From contig DODG01000374.1 in NCBI GenBank assembly GCA_003509065.1, positions 1 through 8,606 on the forward strand: a DNA stretch of 8,606 bases, given 5' to 3'. The translations under genes and the position numbers were made by a program. Below are positions 1-6,021 of the stretch, in pieces (positions within the stretch are counted from its first letter, which is position 1; each line of letters starts with the position of its first letter). This DNA comes from Acidobacteriota bacterium (GTDB lineage: Bacteria; Acidobacteriota; Vicinamibacteria; Vicinamibacterales; UBA823). The notes below the pieces were generated by a model. The model saw only the letters and a list, made by a program, of their open reading frames with translations. It did not search any database and was not told where the DNA came from.

Positions 1-1643
1 ATCAAGATTCCTTGGAATCCACCAAAAGCACCGATGCTGTTTCGTAGTCGGTGACCGCGCTGTTGCAATCCCCAACGAGCCTCGACCGTAATGGCGGATT
101 CAAGGAGAACTCCCAAGGGGGAGTGCCTAACTCGAGCGGCTTCCCCTGCCTCTTGAATATTCATTCCGAAGTCGATGAGATTTAATAGAACCTGCACATG
201 TCCTTGGGGTTGCATGTCACCACCCATGACGCCGAATGAGAGCCAGGGACGATTATTGCTAAAGACCATCGCCGGCACCAGTGTGTGAAATGGGCGCTTG
301 TGGGGTGAGAGAAGATTGGGATGTTCTTTCTTAAGTGAAAACAGACTTCCTCTGTTCTGCAAGACAATTCCAGTATCACCTGCAACGACGCCTGAGCCGA
401 AGTTGCCAAACAGGCTCTGAATCAGTGAAATAACGTTACCGTCTCCGTCGGCAGCAGTCATGTAGATAGTGTCGCCTAGGTCACGGCCAGATAGATCTTG
501 ATGCCCTTCCGCTGTTGCAACTTGGTCACTGAGATTAGCAGGTTTGTACGAGTCGGCTCGGTAGTCGAGATTTATTTCTTTCCGGCGTAATGCTGCATAG
601 TTTTTGGACAACAAGGTGCTGAGTACAGCTTGTGGCACTGAGTCGGGATCGGCAATGAAAGCATTGCGATCCGCAAAGGCAATTCGCTTGGCTTCTACGA
701 CAAGATGCAGATATTCTGCAGAGTTGTGACCGAGTGTTTGTAAATCGTAGTCTTCCAGAAGATTTAACATCTGAAGTGCCGTGATGCCTTGGGTATTTGG
801 TGGCATTTCGTACACTTCGTACCCGCGATAGTTCGTGCTGATTGGATCGACCCAATCTGAACGATGATCCAGGAAGTCCTTCATTGCAAAGAGGCCATTT
901 TGCTGTCTTGATGTTTCGACAATGGCTTCCGCGAGCGGGCCGCCATAGAATGCATCCCGGCCTTCGGTTGCGATCAGTTCGAGTGATCTCGCCAGGGTTG
1001 GGTTTGAAAATACCTCGCCGGTTCTCGGTGCACGTCCGTTGTGTAAGAAAGTACTGGCTGCTACAGGGTCACGCATGAGTTTCTGCGTGGAATCTTCCCA
1101 CTGGTGCGCAACTACTTCCGATACCGGAAAACCATTCCTTGCGTAATTAATGGCCGGTGTTAATGCCCGTTCTAGGGAAATGGTTCCATGATGTTTAAGG
1201 AGTTCAACCCAGCCATCAACAACGCCTGGTACTGAGACTGAGAGGATGCCTGAGTCGGGAATACTTTCAAGGCTTTTGGATGCAAACACGTCTGGTGAAG
1301 CTGCATAGGGTGAACGGCCACTTGCGTTGAGGGCACGCAACTGGCGTGTTTCGCCATCGTGAACAATCGCGAATAAGTCGCCGCCGATGCCATTCATCGT
1401 CGGTTCAACAACGGCTAGGACTGCTGCGGCAGTTATGGCAGCGTCGATCGCGTTTCCACCCTCCTGCATTACTTGTAGGCCAGCGGCGGAAGCTAAGGGT
1501 TGGCTAGTTGCGATCATTCCATTCCGGGCGATGACAACCGAGCGTGTCGAATGTGGGTTTGGAGCTGGTCGATCTCCTGGTAGTTGAGCCATCGCAGGTG
1601 AGGACATTAGTAACAGGACTCCGATCTTTACACGAATACGCAT
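1..1643 (-). CDS. ggt: Gamma-glutamyltransferase-family Ntn hydrolase, exported (C-terminus cut by window edge)
   Basis: The frame is open from ATG at 1643 to the left edge (547 codons). About 25 C-terminal residues are missing, judging from the family. Residues 1-19 form a signal peptide (MRIRVKIGVLLLMSSPAMA, likely cut before Gln20), so the protein acts in the periplasm or outside. Visible family landmarks are QEGGNAIDAA, NGIGGD, NASGRSP with Arg110, KRIAFADR, GDT with the probable nucleophile Thr392 followed by DGDGNVISLIQS, GTGIVLQNRG, and GGDMQPQGH at 474-482 (oxyanion-hole glycines). In this family the precursor cleaves itself before the Thr, giving a large subunit (about 20-391) and a small one (392 to the end), and hydrolyses or transfers gamma-glutamyl groups, for example from glutathione. 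The residues corresponding to E. coli Asp433 and Ser462 are not conserved, so it is closer to the YwrD/acylase-like branch and its true substrate is uncertain. The start is secured by AGGAGG five bases upstream. Transcribed divergently from the AOR gene. Confidence 0.95.
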   Translation of the reverse strand, partial: MRIRVKIGVLLLMSSPAMAQLPGDRPAPNPHSTRSVVIARNGMIATSQPLASAAGLQVMQEGGNAIDAAITAAAVLAVVEPTMNGIGGDLFAIVHDGETRQLRALNASGRSPYAASPDVFASKSLESIPDSGILSVSVPGVVDGWVELLKHHGTISLERALTPAINYARNGFPVSEVVAHQWEDSTQKLMRDPVAASTFLHNGRAPRTGEVFSNPTLARSLELIATEGRDAFYGGPLAEAIVETSRQQNGLFAMKDFLDHRSDWVDPISTNYRGYEVYEMPPNTQGITALQMLNLLEDYDLQTLGHNSAEYLHLVVEAKRIAFADRNAFIADPDSVPQAVLSTLLSKNYAALRRKEINLDYRADSYKPANLSDQVATAEGHQDLSGRDLGDTIYMTAADGDGNVISLIQSLFGNFGSGVVAGDTGIVLQNRGSLFSLKKEHPNLLSPHKRPFHTLVPAMVFSNNRPWLSFGVMGGDMQPQGHVQVLLNLIDFGMNIQEAGEAARVRHSPLGVLLESAITVEARWGLQQRGHRLRNSIGAFGGFQGIL

Positions 1644-1663
1644 CTAGACCTCCTAGTAGTCAT
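1628..1663 (-). CDS. Possible 11-residue leader ORF overlapping the GGT-family start
   Basis: On the minus strand an ATG at 1663 opens a short frame (MTTRRSRCVFV, then TAA at 1630-1628). It has its own AGGAGG (1673-1678) nine bases upstream. The frame spans the GGT Shine-Dalgarno and start codon and ends in the sixth codon of the GGT gene, in a different frame. Ribosomes translating it would cover the GGT initiation site, and terminating there could allow re-initiation or coupling. Nothing shows that it is expressed. It could equally be a chance ATG beside a duplicated purine-rich motif. Confidence 0.25.
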   Translation of the reverse strand: MTTRRSRCVFV

Positions 1664-1765
1664 TCCACTGTACCTCCTATTCTTCCGATACAGGCCCTCA
1701 TCTGCAAGAAATTCTCAAGTCTGAAAAGCGAAATTCATATCAGAAAATGTGGTACCGTTTTCGAT
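1644..1765. promoter_or_regulatory. Divergent intergenic region between the GGT-family and AOR genes
   Basis: These 122 bases separate two outward-facing genes and so should hold both promoters. The minus strand carries the octamer TAGGAGGT twice (plus-strand coordinates 1648-1655 and 1672-1679), each placed as a ribosome binding site. No convincing -35/-10 pair could be assigned on either strand, and no clear operator palindrome was seen. Confidence 0.4.
1649..1654 (-). promoter_or_regulatory. Strong Shine-Dalgarno site of the GGT-family gene
   Basis: Read on the minus strand this is AGGAGG, five bases before ATG 1643. It is a perfect anti-16S match and fixes the start, which is also supported by the signal peptide beginning there. 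It lies inside the small overlapping leader ORF at 1628-1663. Confidence 0.85.
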
Positions 1766-3715
1766 ATGGCACTTCAAGATCGCGTTGCCAAGTTAATTGC
1801 CGAGTTACCCAAGGTGGAGCAGTTTCCGACGCAAGGAGCGACGCTGTTTATTGACCTTGAACGACAAGAGGTCAAGCGGGCCTACACTCCTCGAGCAGTC
1901 ATCCAGACTTTATTGGCGGGCCGCGGGGCGAATATGTTCTACCTTTATCGGTTACTCGACGAGCAACTTGAGCCACTGGATCCAGACGTACCCTTAATTT
2001 TTGGTTCGGGCGTTCTGACCGGCATCGTGCCTAGTGCTGCACGAGGTAATGCCACATCCTGGTCGCCTGAGTCTGGTGTTTTGATGGACGGTAGTGCTGG
2101 CGATTATTTTCCGTCTTTCCTCAAAATGAATGGGATCGACCACCTCGTGCTTTACGGACGTCCGGTGGAGTGGACAGTGATTCGTGTCGCCGGTGGACAG
2201 ATAGAGTTTCTCGATGGTAGACCGTACTTGGGTCTCGACAATGATGATCTCCGTACTCGTATTGCAGTGGACATGCACGGGACGTGGGCTCGCGATCTGG
2301 CTATGGCCAGCATCACGACGGCTGGAGAGAACCTTGTCTTGACCAGTGCCATCATGACTGGACCAAAAGCGTGCTTTGCGAGGGGTGGCCCAGGGGCAAA
2401 GATGGGGTCACTGCGTCTCAAAGCTGTTGTGCTTCAGGGACAGACGCATGATTTTGATACGGCTCAGCCGTACAAGGGCTACAACAAGACGATTGCGACC
2501 AAGTTGTTAGGCACATCGGTCGTCAAGAATGCCTTACGTACGATGGGCACCCCATTTCTTTATCGGCCCAGCCGGATCCTTGGAGCGATGGGTACCAAGA
2601 ATAATCAAGAGACTACTTGGACCGATCGCCTGGATGCAGAAAATATAACCCCGTATCGACCTGGGATGGCCGGATGTTTTCGGTGTCCGGTAAATTGTCG
2701 ACCCCTTAATGATCTGCATGGTGATCCAGACGACAAGTATGGGCGTGGTGATGGACCAGAGTACGTGACACTTGGCAAGTTTGGTCCGAACCTCGGCATC
2801 GATCGGCTTGAATCCGTCATCCGCCTTAACAATATTTGTAATGATTTAGGACTCGACACGGCGTCGGCCGGCTCCATGATCGCGTGGTCGATGGAATTGT
2901 TTCAGCGTGGCATCATCACGATAAAGGACACAGGAGGGATAGACCTCACCTGGGGCCAAGCTGATGTCGTGGAACAGCTTCTCTTTATGATGGCCAGGCG
3001 AGAAGGCTTTGGTAATGTTTTGGCCGATAGCACTCGGGCTGTTGAACGCGGACACTTTCCCCCTGAAGCTTTACAGTATCGGATGGCAGTGAAGGGTTTG
3101 ATGCAGAGTGATCCGCACGATGCACGTATTCTGAAGGCATTTGCGCTCGGTCTCGCGGTTTCTACGCGTGGAATGGACCATCTCCGAAATCGGGCCACGC
3201 TTGAGATAAACGCACGTATCAACGATGACCCAGCTTTTAAGGCCAAACTCTACGGAGGTCCAGTTAGCGCCGCTCCGAATCACTACGAGAATAAGGAGCG
3301 GGCTGTCCGAGTGTGTGAGAATGTCTACGCGGTCGGTGATGCGGTTGGTATGTGTCGATTCACGACGAAACTCTTTAATAGTCCGTCATTACCTGGGCTC
3401 GAAGAATTTTCTGAACAGATTGCTAATGTGACTGGACTTAATTTCGACGTAGAAGGGCTCGATCAGGTGGGTTTAAACATCATGGGGGTCGAGCGCATGA
3501 TCAATGCACGATTAGGTGTGCGGAGATGTGATGACACGCTGCCGGATCGCTGGTTCAACGAGGAAATTGGCGTCGGTGCGTACAAGACAGAAAAAATTGA
3601 CAGACATGAGTTTGATCAATTGCTGAGCCGTTTTTATGAAATTTCCCATTTGAATACAGACGGTGTGCCGATTGATGAATGGCGGCGCGAGCTCGAAAGT
3701 GTTCTGGGAGCTTAG
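1766..3715 (+). CDS. aor: Aldehyde:ferredoxin oxidoreductase (AOR)-family tungsten/molybdopterin enzyme
   Basis: The product is 649 residues, somewhat longer than the roughly 600 usual in the family. AOR enzymes oxidise aldehydes to carboxylic acids, passing electrons through a [4Fe-4S] cluster from a bis-pterin W (or Mo) centre. The N-terminal domain (about 25-220) shows the cofactor-binding GRG (52-54), LTGIVPSAARGN and a SPESG-type loop. The cluster ligands are Cys304-x2-Cys307-x3-Cys311 plus Cys530 in GMCRF, matching the four-cysteine pattern of the archaeal enzyme. GPEY (330-333), NDLGLDTASAG and STRGMDHLR are further AOR signatures. All key residues are present, so it should be active; the substrate cannot be read from sequence. 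The frame is open back to 1544, but that extension overlaps the divergent GGT gene and looks non-family, so ATG 1766 is chosen although no Shine-Dalgarno precedes it. The protein has no signal peptide, so it is probably cytoplasmic. The MoaD-like gene follows after 6 nt, probably in one transcript. Confidence 0.93.
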   Translation: MALQDRVAKLIAELPKVEQFPTQGATLFIDLERQEVKRAYTPRAVIQTLLAGRGANMFYLYRLLDEQLEPLDPDVPLIFGSGVLTGIVPSAARGNATSWSPESGVLMDGSAGDYFPSFLKMNGIDHLVLYGRPVEWTVIRVAGGQIEFLDGRPYLGLDNDDLRTRIAVDMHGTWARDLAMASITTAGENLVLTSAIMTGPKACFARGGPGAKMGSLRLKAVVLQGQTHDFDTAQPYKGYNKTIATKLLGTSVVKNALRTMGTPFLYRPSRILGAMGTKNNQETTWTDRLDAENITPYRPGMAGCFRCPVNCRPLNDLHGDPDDKYGRGDGPEYVTLGKFGPNLGIDRLESVIRLNNICNDLGLDTASAGSMIAWSMELFQRGIITIKDTGGIDLTWGQADVVEQLLFMMARREGFGNVLADSTRAVERGHFPPEALQYRMAVKGLMQSDPHDARILKAFALGLAVSTRGMDHLRNRATLEINARINDDPAFKAKLYGGPVSAAPNHYENKERAVRVCENVYAVGDAVGMCRFTTKLFNSPSLPGLEEFSEQIANVTGLNFDVEGLDQVGLNIMGVERMINARLGVRRCDDTLPDRWFNEEIGVGAYKTEKIDRHEFDQLLSRFYEISHLNTDGVPIDEWRRELESVLGA

Positions 3716-3721
3716 CGGTTT

Positions 3722-4003
3722 ATGGCGATAGTGGTCAGGCTGCCGGTCTTGCTACAGAATGACCAGTCGGACACATTGACTATTACTGAATCTGTATTGA
3801 CCGTTGCTGATCTCATTGACGTCCTCGAGCAGCAACTGCCAGGCTTTCGAACACAATTTGATGACGCGATGATCAATATTGCGGTAAACAACGAGATGCT
3901 ACTTCATCGAGCTGGCGATCGAACTCTAACCGACGGGGATATTGTTGAGATCGTGCCAGCTATTGCTGGGGGAGAGAGTCTTTCTCTTTACTGGTCTAGC
4001 TAG
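3722..4003 (+). CDS. MoaD/ThiS-family sulfur carrier with residues beyond the Gly-Gly
   Basis: A 93-residue protein with the size and pattern of the ubiquitin-like MoaD fold: an N-terminal beta strand (AIVVRLPVLL), a helix around 27-40 (TVADLIDVLEQQLPG), the VNNE segment near 55-58, and DGDIVEIVPAIAGG at 71-84. MoaD proteins are adenylated on the terminal Gly, converted to a thiocarboxylate, and donate sulfur to form the dithiolene of molybdopterin or tungstopterin. It begins 6 nt after the AOR stop (GGGAG 11 bases before the ATG), so it is probably a dedicated partner for making or finishing the AOR cofactor. The oddity is that Gly83-Gly84 is followed by nine more residues (ESLSLYWSS), so the carrier glycine is not terminal and would need proteolytic exposure. 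No MoaE, MoeB/E1 or JAMM protease gene lies in the window. MoaD versus another ThiS-like carrier cannot be separated by sequence alone. Confidence 0.88.
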   Translation: MAIVVRLPVLLQNDQSDTLTITESVLTVADLIDVLEQQLPGFRTQFDDAMINIAVNNEMLLHRAGDRTLTDGDIVEIVPAIAGGESLSLYWSS

Positions 4004-4065
4004 AGCGCTGACAACCACGCTAAATGATGCCTTGAGTCCTTGTGACTTTGGTAGAGCAACTAAAA
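4004..4065. other. Short convergent intergenic gap, no clear terminator
   Basis: Two genes converge on these 62 bases. The only hairpin seen is AGTC-CTTGT-GACT (4035-4047), a four-base-pair stem without a following T-run. That is too weak to call an intrinsic terminator. Termination may be Rho-dependent or the transcripts may overlap. Confidence 0.4.
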
Positions 4066-4986
4066 TCAGTTCGGTACGGAGCTAAGTCGTCCGGCTGAAG
4101 CGACATAGCTGCGTCGAGCACGAGCCGTCATGTTTTGATTACGCACGCGAACCGATAGTTCGTGCACTTTTCCGTCGAGTTCTGTTGGAGAAAATCCGAT
4201 TAAGTACTGACTATGAAGTTCCTGGGCCACACGAGTAAAGGTTGAACCGAGTTCATCATTCTCCTGCAGTTCGAAGTAGCCTCCTCCAGTTTCTTGAGCA
4301 AAACGCCTGAGGTTACGATCAGGACTGCTTCTAACTGTGCGTCTTCCGTTAAAGAATTCAGCCCTGAGCCCGATCGCGTAGATCATCACCTCTTCGTTTC
4401 GGGCAACTTCAAGAACTTCCTTCCAGTCCGACTGACTACTTGTATCGTCACCATCGGTGAAGATCAGCACAACACGACGACCGTCGATGCCGAGAAGTTC
4501 ATTTACACCTGCAGCGATGGCATCGTAAAGACGCGTAGGGTTACCAAAATCCAGAAGTTGAAGTTCGTTGATCAGATCATCTCGGTCACTCGTAAACTCT
4601 GCGCTAATCTGGATCTTATCGTTAAAGGCACCAACGCGACCGCGATCGGCTGGAAGCATGCGAATCAGAAACTGTTCAGCGCCCGCTTTTAGCAGGTTTA
4701 ATTTACCGGCCATACTGAAACTCGTATCAAGCATGACGACGACTGTGATGGGCTGCACTTCATTTAAAAAAAGCACTATGTCTTGTTTTGCTTCATCGTC
4801 GTACACTTCGAAATCTTCCTTTGACAAGTTGGCCACGAGGCGGTCGTTTCGGTCGGTGACCGTTACGTACAGCGGTACGATGTCCGTGGTTGACCGAAAA
4901 AGTGGGACCTGTTGCTGCCCATAAAGAATTCCAGCGTGTAGACAAACGCCCGTGATGAGGAATATAGGGAACAGATTCGCCCGCAT
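4066..4986 (-). CDS. Secreted VWA-domain protein (VWFA-related Acidobacterial type)
   Basis: The product is 306 residues. Residues 1-23 look like a signal peptide (basic MRAN, then a hydrophobic stretch, cleavage probably before QQQ), placing the protein outside the cytoplasm. Residues 33-75 (DIVPLYVTVTDRNDRLV, then LSKEDFEVYDD) match the N-terminal region typical of the Acidobacterial VWFA-related family. The VWA domain spans about 80-265 with a complete metal-binding MIDAS site: Asp87-x-Ser89-x-Ser91 (DTSFS), Thr151 (NPTRLYDAI) and Asp178 (FTDGDD). The last 40 residues form a beta-rich tail (HELSVRVRN). VWA domains bind protein partners through the metal; the partner here is unknown. An in-frame TAA directly precedes ATG 4986, so the start cannot lie further upstream; no Shine-Dalgarno is evident. 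It is convergent with the AOR operon and divergent from the rhodanese-methyltransferase gene. I expect binding or adhesion rather than catalysis. Confidence 0.9.
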   Translation of the reverse strand: MRANLFPIFLITGVCLHAGILYGQQQVPLFRSTTDIVPLYVTVTDRNDRLVANLSKEDFEVYDDEAKQDIVLFLNEVQPITVVVMLDTSFSMAGKLNLLKAGAEQFLIRMLPADRGRVGAFNDKIQISAEFTSDRDDLINELQLLDFGNPTRLYDAIAAGVNELLGIDGRRVVLIFTDGDDTSSQSDWKEVLEVARNEEVMIYAIGLRAEFFNGRRTVRSSPDRNLRRFAQETGGGYFELQENDELGSTFTRVAQELHSQYLIGFSPTELDGKVHELSVRVRNQNMTARARRSYVASAGRLSSVPN

Positions 4987-5134
4987 TTAGTGAGGTTAAC
5001 AAGCAACAGGGTGCCTCGTAAACACCTCAAAAGGATGCAGTGTTTCTAGTGATGACAGGCTAGGTATTTTTGAAATCCTTCGTGTAGCAAGGATTCAGCA
5101 GTTTTCTGCGATATGCTGTCTTTTTATTCCTATT
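4987..5134. promoter_or_regulatory. Divergent intergenic region between the VWA and rhodanese-methyltransferase genes
   Basis: These 148 bases must contain the upstream signals of two outward-facing genes. TTGAAA at 5070-5075 resembles a -35 box for the plus strand but lacks a good -10 at the right distance. The main structure is the inverted repeat at 5071-5097 followed by a small GCAG-TTTT-CTGC hairpin (5098-5109). No tRNA or small-RNA pattern was recognised. Confidence 0.4.
5071..5097. repeat. Imperfect inverted repeat upstream of the rhodanese-methyltransferase gene
   Basis: The left arm TGAAATCCTT (5071-5080) pairs with the right arm AAGGATTCA (5089-5097), leaving one A unpaired, across an 8-base loop. 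It sits 38 bases before the chosen GTG start and overlaps the only -35-like sequence in the gap. It could be an operator or a leader hairpin. There is no T-run, so it is not an obvious terminator for either direction. Confidence 0.5.
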
Positions 5135-5992
5135 GTGCCCAATAAGCCCCATACACAACTGAGCGTTGTGAGACAAATAGATGCGGTTGAAGCTGAGCGT
5201 TTGATTCGTATTGAACCGGTGCAAATCTTAGATGTTCGAACGCCGAAAGAATTTACGACGTTAGGGCATATTCCAGACGCGAAACTAACGCCGCTGGATT
5301 TCATCGCCTCAGCGCCAGCTGTCTTGGATTTTGATAAGCCAGTCCTAGTCTATTGTGAGCACGGAATTAGAAGCAAAGTCGCCGCAGAATTTCTTTTGCA
5401 AGCCGGTTTCAACAACGTACTAAATATGGTCGGTGGTATGTCGTGCTGGCGACATGATCGTTCGTATAAACCGCAGATGATTACAGGCCCCGCGCCGTGG
5501 TTGCTCGATTATGTAGAGATTAATTGCAATGGTAGGGCGCTGGACGTAGCAAGTGGCCGTGGTCGACACGCACTTCTGTTAGCGGCTCTGGGATGGCATG
5601 TTCGTGCTGTAGACCGTGACGAACGAGCAATCAACGAACTCCAAACAATTGCAAATCGGCTAGCTCTAAACTTGGTGACGAATGTGGTGGATTTGGAATT
5701 GGGCCAAGTTGATCTTGGCCGTGAGTGTTACGATCTTATTGTCGTAACTCGATATCTACATCGACCTCTCTTTGAAATGTTAATCGACGCTGTTTCTCTA
5801 GGTGGTGTGCTTTTTTATGAAACGTTCATGAGCGGACAGGAGCGTTTCGGCAAGCCAACCAATCCTGACTTTCTGCTTATGCCTGGCGAACTAAGGACGT
5901 TAGTTGCACCCCTTGAGATAATAAAGCAACGGGAAGGTTTATTCGATGGTCAGATGATTTCGAGTGTGATTGCGCGGAAGACCATAAGATAG
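5135..5992 (+). CDS. Rhodanese-SAM methyltransferase fusion (TehB-like)
   Basis: A 285-residue protein with two domains. Residues 12-108 form a rhodanese (sulfurtransferase) domain: DVRTPKEF (33-40), GHIPDAKLTP, the active-site loop CEHGIRS (74-80) with Cys74 as the persulfide-forming residue, and the closing GGMSCW (100-105). Residues 120-285 form a class I SAM-dependent methyltransferase: ALDVASGRGRHALLLA (135-150, SAM-binding motif I), acidic Asp160 at the end of strand 2, TRYLHRPLF (205-213), and PTNPDFLLMPGEL (241-253), as in TehB-like proteins. TehB relatives methylate chalcogen oxyanions or thiols. Joined to a rhodanese, it may act on a sulfur or selenium species, but this is inference. 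No signal peptide, so cytoplasmic. The start is uncertain: GTG 5135 has no Shine-Dalgarno, and GTG 5168 is an alternative that keeps both domains. Both active sites look intact. Confidence 0.87.
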   Translation: MPNKPHTQLSVVRQIDAVEAERLIRIEPVQILDVRTPKEFTTLGHIPDAKLTPLDFIASAPAVLDFDKPVLVYCEHGIRSKVAAEFLLQAGFNNVLNMVGGMSCWRHDRSYKPQMITGPAPWLLDYVEINCNGRALDVASGRGRHALLLAALGWHVRAVDRDERAINELQTIANRLALNLVTNVVDLELGQVDLGRECYDLIVVTRYLHRPLFEMLIDAVSLGGVLFYETFMSGQERFGKPTNPDFLLMPGELRTLVAPLEIIKQREGLFDGQMISSVIARKTIR

Positions 5993-6021
5993 ACTAAATG
6001 AAGTATTGTTATTAAGTTTTT

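Noticed and set aside
535..1587. Several frames of 66-106 codons on both strands within the GGT-family gene
   Set aside because: The continuous minus-strand frame 1643 to 1 carries every GGT signature; the others are out-of-frame or antisense shadows.
1544..1765. A 74-residue N-terminal extension of the AOR frame starting at ATG 1544
   Set aside because: It runs antisense across the first hundred bases of the GGT-family gene and the promoter gap, and has no family similarity. The AOR N-terminal pattern begins after ATG 1766.
1644..1765. Specific -35/-10 promoter boxes for the divergent genes
   Set aside because: Candidate hexamers such as TTGAGA on the minus strand lack a partner at 16-18 bases, so no box could be assigned honestly.
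4030..4051. A hairpin in the convergent gap as an intrinsic terminator
   Set aside because: The stem is only four base pairs plus a wobble, with mismatches beyond and no T-run on either strand.
4294..4924. Plus-strand frames of 118-132 codons opposite the VWA gene
   Set aside because: They are antisense shadows: the minus-strand frame gives a clear VWA protein with a MIDAS site, and these translations show no domain pattern.
4004..5134. tRNA, small RNA, CRISPR or insertion-sequence ends in the gaps
   Set aside because: No cloverleaf, no regularly spaced repeats, no transposase frame and no terminal inverted repeats with target duplications were seen.
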